A DNA stretch of 64,000 nt from Pseudomonas parafulva NBRC 16636 = DSM 17004 (GCF_000730645.1 NZ_BBIU01000005.1:248001-312000), one strand, 5' to 3'. Shown: positions 8,381 through 16,725, counted from the first letter of the stretch. Numbers and translations: made by a program. The notes: generated by a model not told the origin, from the letters alone.

Positions 8381-11176
8381 TTAGGGTTTAGAAACGTCCA
8401 GAACAAACACGTCGATTAGCCCAGCGAGCTCTGGTGGCATCGTTTTCTCGATGCTGCTTTTCAGCTCCTGAGAGGTGTGAATATTTCGGTTTTTAATTCC
8501 TGCGACGTTCACATCTCGGCCAAACCAGATCACAAGATAAATGCCTTGGTGTTCAGCATCGGGGTGGATGGAGTAGCGCGCATATAGCTGCGCCGCCGCG
8601 GCAGCATATAACTCTCTATGCCACTGACCTTTTACCTCAGTCACAAGCAGCCGTCTTGTGCCGCCAATCAATTTTGTTGCCGTGAAATCGCTGCGGTTAG
8701 CGCTTTTTAGCTGGTGCTCCGTCGTAATTGTGATGCCTTGAGGCTTGAGTATTAGACTGAGACGTTCAGCAATGATCTCGGTAGCTCGTACTTCGTTCAA
8801 GTGCTTACCATTGTCGTAAAAGCGATCCGCAGAGTTAAATTCACCACCATTTATTGCTTTCTGAAAATCTTGAAGCTCTTGGAGGACGACTTGGCGCAAA
8901 CCCTCAACATTCACCACCATATCGCGATCCAGTCGATCGACGATTTCCTGTGGCGTTGGCGGTTCGAAAGACCTCAGTGCAATCTGACTGATTTTATGAG
9001 AGCGTATGCTCCTGAGATCGTTGTACATGTCTGCGAACTTCGGATCAGCAAGGAGACGATCAATGACACGGACGGCGTCATCGGAAACGTCCAAATCGAT
9101 TAACCAGACAAGTTCTTTCAAAAAACGGTACGCATTTTCTTCATCGGGGCTTCCCGTATCCCAATGGCTCGGGAGGTCTACCTTTGGCCACTTGTCAATA
9201 AAGGCCTCTAGAACCGCCGCCAATTTTCTTAATGTGAGCTTGGGCCAATGGGAGTGTTCGCCATAATTAAATCGCCCTGAGCGCTCACTAAGCGAAAATA
9301 TGGTATTCTTTTCGATTTTTAGCCATTCCCAATCTGTTTCAGGCGCGTCCTCTAAAAAATAAAAAGCACGCACTAGCCAGAAAACTCGCCTATTTTCGAG
9401 TTCTTCATCGCCAGTCGGACTGGGCCACACGGACATGAAAGCTGAGCAACGTTCTGCGATGATTTTTCGAAGAGCATCGCGATCACCGAATTCGGCCGCA
9501 ATTTCAAAGAGCGTATCAAGCGGCCCGAGCGCCAGATCAGAAAATCGGTCAAGCCATTCTACTGAGATTGTTGCCCGTAGGTGGCTGAAGACCTCGTCAC
9601 CGCGTAACAACCAAATTTCGGGGTGTTGACAGCCCTTTTGTGCGAGTTGGGGCTCGACGTATTGCCGGAGAAACGTTTCGGCACTTCCCGTACCTGCGAA
9701 AACTAATCGGTTGACTTCAACTTTCAGCGCATCACGTTCTTCATCCGACACTGCACTGTAGCCCATGTCTAGATTAGTTCGTAGCGCATTCAGTAACGGC
9801 AGATCGACATTTTCTAGGTTTCCGGCGCTGCGCATGATTTCCAAGCAAGCTGCAAAAAGAACAGGCTCAGTGTACGCGCTCTGCGATGCACACTGTAAAT
9901 TCGCAAGCCTGAGCATATTAGGTACATTGGGAGCAATGAAATCCAAGCAGTTTCTGAGAGCTTTACGAACGAGCACTTCATCACCGAATTCCTGCTCAAT
10001 TTGATCGGGCGCGCTAAGTACTAGATCAGCAAAGCGCACAAGACAATTCCAATGCCGACCGCTTTCAATAAGCTCTCGGTTGTCCCGCAAATATTGGATG
10101 TTCCACTTATTGATGTCGCTTTGTTCCCGGTGGCGGCGTCTCATCCTCCGTCTATGGGTAGACATACTTTTTTGTTGGGATTGTGCAAGTTGCGCGATTG
10201 CTCTGTTGAACTTTGCCCACTCGCGCATTAAAGAAGGCTTCTCCAATGCTTGTTCACGCATGTGCCGTCGCAATTTGTTTGGGCCTCGCAGTGCTTGGCT
10301 TTGATTGAAGCTATGCATTGCGATGTGGCTCGCCCACAGGGCTGAGTTATCAATTTTAAATGCCAGGTCGACTATAAATTTGTAATCATCGGATTGAAAG
10401 CGAAGGCCGGAGTGAGCGTGAAAATCAAATTTTTGTATCTTGGTCTCGAAAATATCGTCGCTGTTGGCAAGGGGTCCAAGTGCTTGCGCCATAATTTCTC
10501 GGCGCAATCCATCGTCATTTTGAAGCACTTGAACTGACTTGCTCTGATCTTTTGATTTTTGCTCATGATAAATCAGATTTTCGATCCAATGCCAAACCTT
10601 TTTAGCGGAAAAAGGAGGCATTGCCAGGTCAAAGTATCGATCGAGCATTAGACCTGCAATTTTGCTGATTCCTATTCGGCAGTCGCACTCATAATATTTT
10701 TTTTTGCATGTGCAAGCAAGGTCTTTGGTTAAGTCATCAAGCATCCACTCGATTGTTCTTAAATCAAGTCCGCCAACGAAACGCTTTATGAAATAACGAC
10801 TGCCGACTGTGGACTTATAAGACATTTGATGACTAGGATAAAGGGTTGAGCAGACTCGAAAGAAGCTGGCGAGGTAATCTAAACCTAAAGCTTTTACGCC
10901 GATAGTCGTTAGGATGGTTGCCGCAATTTTCAGAGAAGTATGACTGGCCTCAGAGACCAGGAGTGCTAAATCGGCGCGATGGTCGTGGTCGGACAGGTCG
11001 AGCAGACATCTGCTAGCCAACAAGCGAGTGTGTTCGCTCTCGCTTGAGTCTAACACTAGTTGACGCAACTCTTGCGTCAGATGCGCAATCGCTGGTGATC
11101 CCGTCAACAGTTCAAGAATTAGATCACGCAAGTGCCCATCACTGCCGCTCGCTAGCAGGGGCTTAATCTCTGTCAT
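8381..11176 (-). CDS. C-terminal part of a STAND NTPase/nuclease, separated from its NTPase by an amber codon
   Basis: This 931-codon frame is the in-frame continuation of the ORF ending at 11270. The 31 codons between them are open and read GLKDVETKDPYFRRGDAWR and onward. Taken together, 8381-12394 is one 1338-codon gene broken only by TAG at 11270-11272. The part here starts with HEAT-like helical repeats. At residues 155-166 it has a CTCKKKYYECDC cluster (C-x-C-x6-C-x-C, possible zinc site). Its end carries a restriction-like PD-(D/E)xK motif: RSDFTA (near residue 829) and VTEVKGQW (Lys near 849). By architecture it would be sensor plus effector of a STAND defence protein. Whether it is made separately from ATG 11176, by readthrough, or not at all is unknown. 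Confidence 0.72.
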   Translation of the reverse strand: MTEIKPLLASGSDGHLRDLILELLTGSPAIAHLTQELRQLVLDSSESEHTRLLASRCLLDLSDHDHRADLALLVSEASHTSLKIAATILTTIGVKALGLDYLASFFRVCSTLYPSHQMSYKSTVGSRYFIKRFVGGLDLRTIEWMLDDLTKDLACTCKKKYYECDCRIGISKIAGLMLDRYFDLAMPPFSAKKVWHWIENLIYHEQKSKDQSKSVQVLQNDDGLRREIMAQALGPLANSDDIFETKIQKFDFHAHSGLRFQSDDYKFIVDLAFKIDNSALWASHIAMHSFNQSQALRGPNKLRRHMREQALEKPSLMREWAKFNRAIAQLAQSQQKSMSTHRRRMRRRHREQSDINKWNIQYLRDNRELIESGRHWNCLVRFADLVLSAPDQIEQEFGDEVLVRKALRNCLDFIAPNVPNMLRLANLQCASQSAYTEPVLFAACLEIMRSAGNLENVDLPLLNALRTNLDMGYSAVSDEERDALKVEVNRLVFAGTGSAETFLRQYVEPQLAQKGCQHPEIWLLRGDEVFSHLRATISVEWLDRFSDLALGPLDTLFEIAAEFGDRDALRKIIAERCSAFMSVWPSPTGDEELENRRVFWLVRAFYFLEDAPETDWEWLKIEKNTIFSLSERSGRFNYGEHSHWPKLTLRKLAAVLEAFIDKWPKVDLPSHWDTGSPDEENAYRFLKELVWLIDLDVSDDAVRVIDRLLADPKFADMYNDLRSIRSHKISQIALRSFEPPTPQEIVDRLDRDMVVNVEGLRQVVLQELQDFQKAINGGEFNSADRFYDNGKHLNEVRATEIIAERLSLILKPQGITITTEHQLKSANRSDFTATKLIGGTRRLLVTEVKGQWHRELYAAAAAQLYARYSIHPDAEHQGIYLVIWFGRDVNVAGIKNRNIHTSQELKSSIEKTMPPELAGLIDVFVLDVSKP

Positions 11177-11269
11177 AACCTCTTGGGTGAAGAAACCTGA
11201 AGCACTAAACCGGCGCCAAGCATCTCCTCGGCGGAAATAGGGGTCCTTCGTTTCGACGTCTTTCAGGCC

Positions 11270-11272
11270 CTA
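11270..11272 (-). other. In-frame amber stop interrupting the STAND gene
   Basis: On the minus strand the codons read ...AAA CGT CTA CTT ATA TAG GGC CTG AAA GAC GTC... The frame is unbroken on both sides for the entire 4014-base span. A single base substitution, not a frameshift, is enough to explain the split. Confidence 0.85.
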
Positions 11273-12394
11273 TATAAGTAGACGTTTTGAGGAGTGCTCA
11301 AGTTGAGAGGGATCACCGTTCGCAAGTACCGCATAGGGATCAAGCTCAATAGCAGTCTCTTGAACGGATCTGTTGCCTAGCGCCGCGAGCCAACCCAGTA
11401 ACCCCCGGAGTTCATCTCGAACTGCATTGTTAGGAGCGATGATAGGTAGGCATTTTTGTAATGTCAGAGGGTCAACTGGATCAGCGATCCGCTTTGCAAG
11501 GTAGTCTGCCGCACAGTATTCAGCAACTATCTTGTGGACGGGGCGATGCTGATCTGCACTATCGCCAGGTTTGAAAAGCCGAGTTGCCAAGATGCCCTCA
11601 GCAGCTGTTTGCTTGTCAAAAAGTGATGCCAGCAGTGGATAGATTCGATCTGCGGTTAACTCGCTCGTCCCTATCCCTTCTGCTCCGGACAGCAAAAGCT
11701 TGGCAAACACTTCGGACGACAGAGCAACCCTTTGTTTGATGGATAGCGTTTGCGCCACATTGACGTTAGCTTCCTTCGCCAGCCGCTCAACCGCTTGTGA
11801 AAATATATTTCGCTTATCAGTAAAGTGTCTGCCGCTTTCAATATAGGCATCTGCAAACATCTTGAGAAATTGGGGGTTAGGGAGTAACGCTCCTAAGTCG
11901 AACCGAGCCAATTCTGCTTGAAACTTTGAAAATTCCTCACCACGGACATGATGATGAAAAATTTCTCGCTGTTCCCCCTCTTCGAACTCGCAAAGCCTAA
12001 CCACTAGCGGTGAGCATCCTAGATAGTCTTCGAATGCATTGGTGGCAGCAGTACCCCACTCGCTGGATCGGCTCGAAATAATGACGTGCGTTGGCTTAGC
12101 TTTTCTGGCGTTAGCAAGAAGGCTGTGAATGCCCGTTTGATCGATTTTGGCCAACTCATCAAACGCATCGATCACGAGTGGGGAATTCTCGGTGTCGGCC
12201 CCCAAGTGTTTAAACTTATTTGCGGTAACGGTTGAGGTTCCTAGCTGCCGGGCTAGGCTTCCCATAAGTTCAGTTTTTCCGCCTCCGGGTTCTGCTAGGA
12301 CAACAACGTAATTCGAAGCGGCAAGCAATGCTTCTTCAGTGTAAATTCTTTCTCTACTGGAGAGGCTGCGCGGAAGGTAGAAAGTTGAATTCAT
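11270..12394 (-). CDS. STAND/NACHT-like NTPase module (N-terminal 374 residues before an in-frame stop)
   Basis: The P-loop is seen as AEPGGGKTEL (about residues 33-42) and Walker B as LVIDAFDEL (about 72-80), followed by HVIISSRSSEW (sensor-like strand ending in Arg) and a helical region with winged-helix-like features up to LFKPGDSADQHRPVHKIVAEYCAADYL. This is the pattern of NACHT-type STAND ATPases, which oligomerise when a C-terminal sensor binds a trigger. The frame ends in TAG but stays open beyond it into the 931-codon ORF at 8381-11176. The gene is probably a mutated single gene. It starts at 12394 with a weak ribosome-binding site. Neighbouring Shedu supports a defence role. Confidence 0.75.
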   Translation of the reverse strand: MNSTFYLPRSLSSRERIYTEEALLAASNYVVVLAEPGGGKTELMGSLARQLGTSTVTANKFKHLGADTENSPLVIDAFDELAKIDQTGIHSLLANARKAKPTHVIISSRSSEWGTAATNAFEDYLGCSPLVVRLCEFEEGEQREIFHHHVRGEEFSKFQAELARFDLGALLPNPQFLKMFADAYIESGRHFTDKRNIFSQAVERLAKEANVNVAQTLSIKQRVALSSEVFAKLLLSGAEGIGTSELTADRIYPLLASLFDKQTAAEGILATRLFKPGDSADQHRPVHKIVAEYCAADYLAKRIADPVDPLTLQKCLPIIAPNNAVRDELRGLLGWLAALGNRSVQETAIELDPYAVLANGDPSQLEHSSKRLLI

Positions 12395-12829
12395 AGGATA
12401 AATTCTGCGTTTTTGATTGCACCTTACTCACGGTGCTATGTCATCTCAGTCAGGTCAGCTTCACTGACTGTTCCTGCTGATGATAGTACGCCATTTTTAT
12501 CCAAAGTTGGGCTTGCAAAAATCTTGACGCTCAGTTTTTCGGTGGAGTTGCCAATCTCAGCCTGAGCTGTCTGATCATAGGTAGGTGGTGCTGTTTTGCG
12601 CTTACACTCTTAAATCGCCTCCAAGTTAGTAGATACATCTAAATGACCGCTTTTGGTCGATTGCTGCCCGTAGCCACTGGCAGCAATGGGTCGAAAGCTG
12701 CCGGTCACTACTGACCGCTACCGACCCATCGCGACGCCCACAGTATCCCGCACACTAGGCACAGGAACATGGAGCAACCGTCCACATCCAAGCATAGGCC
12801 ACGCTTGATTCCCTGTTCCGTTTCTTGCT
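12395..12829. repeat. Gap with an imperfect inverted repeat (12645-12707)
   Basis: GACCGCTTTTGGTCGATTGC begins the left arm at 12645; the right arm starts at GGCAGCAATGGGTCGAAAGC (12679). The arms pair imperfectly over about 24 bases. The sequence resembles a dispersed repeat often seen between Pseudomonas genes. No coding sequence is supported in the remaining bases, which mark the edge of the defence island. Confidence 0.5.
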
Positions 12830-13699
12830 CTACGCCGCGTATTTCTTGGCCCCGGCAACACAGATGACAGCCCCCAGCGTTACCACCAGCATCACCCAGC
12901 TGACCTGCTCGTGCAGCAGCAACGCTGCCAGCCCAAGCCCCATGAACGGCTGAAACAGTTGCAGTTGGCCCACCGCTGCAATGCCACCCTGGACCAGCCC
13001 TCGGTACCAGAACACAAACCCGATCAGCATGCTGAACAGTGAAACGTAGCCGAGGCTGAACCACGCAGGGGCGCTTACCTTGGCGAAGGCATCTGGCGCT
13101 GGAAGATTAACGATGGTTAGCAACAGCATCAGCGGCAACGCCACCAGCAACGCCCAGCTGATCACCTGCCAGCCCCCCAATGTTCGCGACAGACGCGCCC
13201 CTTCCGCGTAACCCAAGCCACAGACGACTACCGCTGCCATCATCAGCAGGTCGCCCACCGCGGAAGCCTCACCGCTATTCATCAACGCATAACCCGCCAC
13301 GATCCCGGCGCCCATCATCGAGAACAACCAGAACAGGGGCCGGGGCCGCTCGCCGCCCCGCAGCACGGCAAACCCTGCGGTACACAGTGGCAGCAGCCCC
13401 ACGAAGACTATGGAGTGCGCAGAGGTGACGTACTGCAGGGCCAGGGCCGTCAGCAGCGGAAACCCGATAACCACGCCCAGCGCGGTTAAAGCCAATGGCC
13501 ACACGTCACGCCGTTCAGGTCGAGGCTGGCGCAGCACCAGCAAGAGAAGCGCACCCAACACGGCGGCAATCGTTGCCCTGGCAGAGGTCAGGAACGTTGG
13601 TTCGAAGGCCGTCACTGCCACACGGGTCGCCGGCAAGGAGCCCGCGAAGATTGCGACGCCTATGAAGCCGTTGATCCATCCGCTTGTTGATCTTTGCAT
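12830..13699 (-). CDS. EamA/DMT-family transporter
   Basis: A 289-residue membrane protein with about ten hydrophobic helices in two EamA repeats (helices around residues 8-150 and 155-285). Second-repeat landmarks include SLGYVSLFSMLIGFVFWYRG and LQLFQPFMGLGLAALLLHEQ, typical of DMT exporters related to RhaT/RarD/YdcZ. It is divergent from a MocR regulator gene (gap 121 bases). That pairing usually means that the regulator controls the transporter, often for amino acids, vitamins or related metabolites. The substrate is not predictable. Confidence 0.88.
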   Translation of the reverse strand: MQRSTSGWINGFIGVAIFAGSLPATRVAVTAFEPTFLTSARATIAAVLGALLLLVLRQPRPERRDVWPLALTALGVVIGFPLLTALALQYVTSAHSIVFVGLLPLCTAGFAVLRGGERPRPLFWLFSMMGAGIVAGYALMNSGEASAVGDLLMMAAVVVCGLGYAEGARLSRTLGGWQVISWALLVALPLMLLLTIVNLPAPDAFAKVSAPAWFSLGYVSLFSMLIGFVFWYRGLVQGGIAAVGQLQLFQPFMGLGLAALLLHEQVSWVMLVVTLGAVICVAGAKKYAA

Positions 13700-13761
13700 T
13701 GCCCAGCTCTCTGTAAGTGCGGGCTCAGTACATCACTGACGGGAACAACCGAGCCATGTAC

Positions 13762-13811
13762 AATCCAGTACAGTTTGGTCGAACTGTTATGCACATCAAT
13801 CCAGCACAGTT
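13762..13811. promoter_or_regulatory. Direct repeats, candidate MocR operators
   Basis: AATCCAGTACAGTT (13762-13775) recurs as AATCCAGCACAGTT (13798-13811) with starts 36 bases apart. Between them CAGTT...AACTG (13771-13786) adds an inverted half-site. The cluster lies between the divergent DMT and MocR genes. MocR/GabR/PdxR-type regulators are known to bind direct repeats in such intergenic regions. Confidence 0.6.
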
Positions 13812-13820
13812 GAGGGCGAG

Positions 13821-15203
13821 ATGAAACGCGGTGCAACGCTGATCCGGACAGTCATGGGCGAGGTCCAGTCCAGGATTGCCTCTCGAACCTACACACCAGG
13901 TGCGCGTATTCCTTCGATGCGGGCGATGGCGCAAGCCATGCACGTATCGGTTTCCACCGTTCTCGAGGCCTACGAAAGGTTGATGGCCGAGGGTGTACTC
14001 AGCTCACGCCCTGGCTCGGGCTACTACGTAGCCGGGCCCGTTGCGCCGTTGGCACTGACCGAGCTCGGCCCTAGGCTCGATCGTGAAGTCGATCCACTGT
14101 GGATTTCGCGCCAGTCGCTTGAAAGCTCCAGCGAAGCGCTGAAACCGGGGTGCGGGTGGCTACCTGCGTCCTGGATGCACGAAGCCGGCGTGCGCAAGGC
14201 GCTTCGAATAGCGGCCCGGTCCGACACACTGCAACTCACCGAGTACGCTTCGCCGCTGGGGCATCCGCCGCTCAGGCAATTCCTGTCCAGACGGCTGGCA
14301 GGGAGCGGCGTTGAAGTGCCTCTGGAGCAGATCATGCTCACAGACTCCGGCACCCAGGCCATCGACCTGATTTGCCGCTTTCTCCTGGAGCCGGGGGACA
14401 CCGTCCTGGTTGACGACCCCTGCTATTTCAACTTTCACGCGCTACTGAAAGCACACAGGGTGAACATCGTAGGCGTGCCGTACACGCAGAACGGCCCAGA
14501 CATCGATGCGTTCGGCGCGGCTCTGCTCAAGCACGCACCCAGGTTGTACATGACCAATTCCGGCATTCACAACCCGACCGGGGCCACTTTGTCTCCGGTC
14601 ACGGCGCACCGGTTGCTGAAGCTGGCCGACACCTCAAACCTGGTGATCGTGGAGGACGACATCTTCGCGGATTTCGAGCGTACCCCCGCGCCACGGCTGT
14701 CGGCCTTCGATGGTCTCAATCGCGTCATCCAGATAGGCAGCTTCTCCAAGACCATCTCCGCTGCCATCCGCTGTGGCTATATCGCCACCCGTGGCGACTG
14801 GATCGAGAGCCTGGTCGACCTCAAGATTGCCACCACCTTCGGGGCTGGGCGCTTGGCCGCGGGCATCATCCATCAGGCGATAACCGATAGCGGGTACCGA
14901 AAGCACCTAGAGAGCGTTCGTCTCAGGTTGGCCGAGGCCATGGACAGCACGGTCGCGAGGCTTCAGGCCGTCGGTATCAAGCCCTGGATAATTCCCCGGG
15001 CAGGCATGTACGTCTGGTGCCAACTGCCTGAAGGCAAGGATGCCGCAACCTTGGCCCGGGCCTGCCTAAAGGAAGGCGTATTGCTGGCGCCTGGTAATGC
15101 GTTCAGCCAGTCCATGACGGCGGGGGATTACCTGCGGTTCAACGTTGCCCAAGCGGAAGACACCAGGATCTACGAAGTGCTGAAACGGGCGCTGGGTGCA
15201 TAG
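13821..15203 (+). CDS. MocR-type PLP-dependent transcriptional regulator
   Basis: A 460-residue fusion of a GntR-type winged helix (residues about 1-75: PGARIPSMRAMAQAMHVSVS then TVLEAYERLMAEGVL) to a fold-type I aminotransferase domain (about 100-455). The PLP site is visible as NSGIHNPTGATLS, VEDDIFADFE (Asp holding the PLP nitrogen) and IGSFSKTISAAIRCGYI, in which the Lys of SFSKT would form the Schiff base. C-terminal GMYVWCQLPEG and VLLAPGNAFS are aminotransferase signatures. These proteins sense PLP or an amine and activate transport or synthesis genes. The divergent exporter at 12830 is the likely target. Confidence 0.92.
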   Translation: MKRGATLIRTVMGEVQSRIASRTYTPGARIPSMRAMAQAMHVSVSTVLEAYERLMAEGVLSSRPGSGYYVAGPVAPLALTELGPRLDREVDPLWISRQSLESSSEALKPGCGWLPASWMHEAGVRKALRIAARSDTLQLTEYASPLGHPPLRQFLSRRLAGSGVEVPLEQIMLTDSGTQAIDLICRFLLEPGDTVLVDDPCYFNFHALLKAHRVNIVGVPYTQNGPDIDAFGAALLKHAPRLYMTNSGIHNPTGATLSPVTAHRLLKLADTSNLVIVEDDIFADFERTPAPRLSAFDGLNRVIQIGSFSKTISAAIRCGYIATRGDWIESLVDLKIATTFGAGRLAAGIIHQAITDSGYRKHLESVRLRLAEAMDSTVARLQAVGIKPWIIPRAGMYVWCQLPEGKDAATLARACLKEGVLLAPGNAFSQSMTAGDYLRFNVAQAEDTRIYEVLKRALGA

Positions 15204-15212
15204 TCGCGAGCG

Positions 15213-15340
15213 CTAGTGTGATGACACGACCGGCGAGGGTGTGGTCGGCGCCGGCAACGCATAGGCCTGCTTCATCCGTGCCACTTCCGCCAACGGTGGC
15301 CGGCCGAACCGGCGCTTGAAGTTGCGGCTGAACAGCGACC
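15213..15340 (-). pseudogene. Possible C-terminal remnant of an AraC-type regulator
   Basis: On the minus strand the frame ending at 15213 reads SLFSRNFKRRFGRPPLAEVA, resembling the second helix-turn-helix of AraC-family regulators, then about 20 more residues to a stop. No start or upstream domain survives; the frame closes with a stop a few codons before. It marks the left junction of the AT-rich block. The following bases 15341-15536 show no gene before the small peptide. Confidence 0.3.
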
Positions 15341-15536
15341 ACCTGAAGCATTTAGTGCTTCAACTAGGGAATTTGCTGACGATGTAAGTGACGATTTTAG
15401 CTAATAAAATTCCCGCAGGTAAAAAGTCCTACAACTACCTGGGAAGTTTCCGACGGCACTCCAGCTTGTACATCTTTCCATCTGCACTACTCTCTGAAGT
15501 GCCGCAATGACGCGGCATATTAATGGAGATAGAAAA

Positions 15537-15605
15537 ATGAAAGTCATCCACATGGAAACTACCCAGTTGGCAAATTTTGCGCTTGTGGTTCAGGCGTGCA
15601 AGTAA
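15537..15605 (+). CDS. 22-residue peptide, candidate RiPP precursor
   Basis: ATG at 15537, TAA at 15603-15605, with GGAGA (15525-15529) seven bases upstream. The peptide begins MKVIHMETTQLANF and ends in Gln-Ala-Cys-Lys; the single Cys is the penultimate residue. Directly downstream come a hairpin and three tightly coupled genes for a SagB-type dehydrogenase, an AurF-like diiron protein and an exporter. The size, strong ribosome-binding site and position fit a precursor whose C-terminal Cys-Lys (or Ala-Cys-Lys) is modified. I know no family with this sequence. The alternative is a leader peptide that controls the operon by attenuation. No YcaO, radical-SAM or lanthipeptide enzyme is nearby. 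Confidence 0.6.
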   Translation: MKVIHMETTQLANFALVVQACK

Positions 15606-15620
15606 CCCCTGAGCGTTGAA

Positions 15621-15653
15621 AATTGAAGCGCAGGGCCGGCCTGCGCTTCAATT
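15621..15653 (+). promoter_or_regulatory. Strong hairpin between peptide gene and biosynthetic genes
   Basis: A perfect 14-bp stem: left arm AATTGAAGCGCAGG (15621-15634), loop GCCGG, right arm CCTGCGCTTCAATT (15640-15653). It is not followed by a T-run but by GGGAGG, the ribosome-binding site of the next gene. It could act as a partial terminator or RNA stabiliser that keeps peptide mRNA in excess of enzyme mRNA, or as an attenuator. Confidence 0.7.
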
Positions 15654-15663
15654 GGGAGGTTAA

Positions 15664-16725
15664 ATGATAAATAAAAATTGCTTTTTTATAGATTTCCAAG
15701 ATTCATTAGTGTGCTGGGATTTCAAGCAGCATAAGCAGTACCAACTGTCCAGCGCGCATGCGATTGAAGTGATCAATCACATTTATGGTGGCGCTGATCA
15801 TGATGGCAGCGTTGATGCTATAACTGATCTTAAAGGTGTCGGGATCATTGCAGAGGAGGGTGCGCAAACCCATCCGTGGGACTGGGATATCCTTTCACGG
15901 ATCTTCCATATTGGAACAAAAGATCTTATAACGGACGATCAGCCATCGAATGAAACAGAGTGGGCACTCCACTATCTTGCTCACTGTGATGAAGCTCTGC
16001 AACAAGAGAGATTTTCATCAGGCCCGGCAGAGGGTGACGGGTTTTTGTTGCCTCGATGGGATGATAGCGACGAAGTCAGCCGTGTAATGGGGCAGCGTAT
16101 AACGGTTAGAAATTTTAAAGACACGCCTGTCTCTTTGGTTGATCTTGGTCGTATCCTTCAGCAAACACTAGGCTTCTCAGTCACCCGTTCTCGGACAGAC
16201 TGCACGATGACGAGTAACCCGTTTGCCCAGCGTCGTTTGAGCCCGTCTGCAGGTGGACTCAACGCGACGGAAGGGTATGTATATGTCTCAAGCGTAACGG
16301 GTCTAGACCCTGGCTTCTATTACTATGATCCCCAGCACCATAGCCTACACTGGCGTGGTAAGCTGGTTTCAACGCTCGGCGATTTAGTCGCCGGTCAGCA
16401 CTTTGTTAATAATGTGCCTGTCGGATTATTTCTGACGTCGCGTTTCGACAAGCTATGGTGGAAGTACAAGCACTCGAGAGCCTACAGGATGGCCCTGATT
16501 GAGGTTGGGCATGTTGCGCAGACTTTCCAACTTTCGGCCACTGCGACGGGTATGCAGACTTGGTTAACCGGCGCTCTGAGTGACTCGCTCGTTGAACAAA
16601 GAATCGCGCTAGATAACCCTTTTGAGCACGTCCTATTTTTCGTGGCCTGCGGATACAGCGAGGGTGCTGCCATACCCGACTGCATGCGTGAGTTATTGAC
16701 GTCTCGGGAGGCGGATCAAAAATGA
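15664..16725 (+). CDS. SagB-type flavin-dependent dehydrogenase
   Basis: A 353-residue nitroreductase-fold protein. Residues 1-70 look like the small winged-helix (PqqD/RRE-like) N-terminus of SagB dehydrogenases. The FMN-binding fold spans about 140-345, with RITVRNF (146-151), RRLSPSAGGLNATEGYVYV (190-208), GFYYYDP, and KYKHSRAYRMALIEVGHVAQ (267-286), which includes the Lys267-Tyr268 pair matching the catalytic KY of azoline oxidases. Such enzymes oxidise azolines to azoles on peptides. No YcaO cyclodehydratase is visible, so the substrate must be made differently here. The start follows GGGAGG by four bases, and the stop overlaps the next start (ATGA). Confidence 0.82.
   Translation: MINKNCFFIDFQDSLVCWDFKQHKQYQLSSAHAIEVINHIYGGADHDGSVDAITDLKGVGIIAEEGAQTHPWDWDILSRIFHIGTKDLITDDQPSNETEWALHYLAHCDEALQQERFSSGPAEGDGFLLPRWDDSDEVSRVMGQRITVRNFKDTPVSLVDLGRILQQTLGFSVTRSRTDCTMTSNPFAQRRLSPSAGGLNATEGYVYVSSVTGLDPGFYYYDPQHHSLHWRGKLVSTLGDLVAGQHFVNNVPVGLFLTSRFDKLWWKYKHSRAYRMALIEVGHVAQTFQLSATATGMQTWLTGALSDSLVEQRIALDNPFEHVLFFVACGYSEGAAIPDCMRELLTSREADQK

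Noticed and set aside
15139..15351. 70-codon minus-strand frame at the end of the MocR gene
   Set aside because: Another frame of the same bases gives a more protein-like AraC remnant; the 70-codon version has no start signal.
15537..15605. Idea that the 22-residue peptide is PqqA or a lanthipeptide precursor
   Set aside because: It lacks the Glu-x3-Tyr of PqqA and has a single Cys; no pqqC/E or lanthionine enzymes are nearby.
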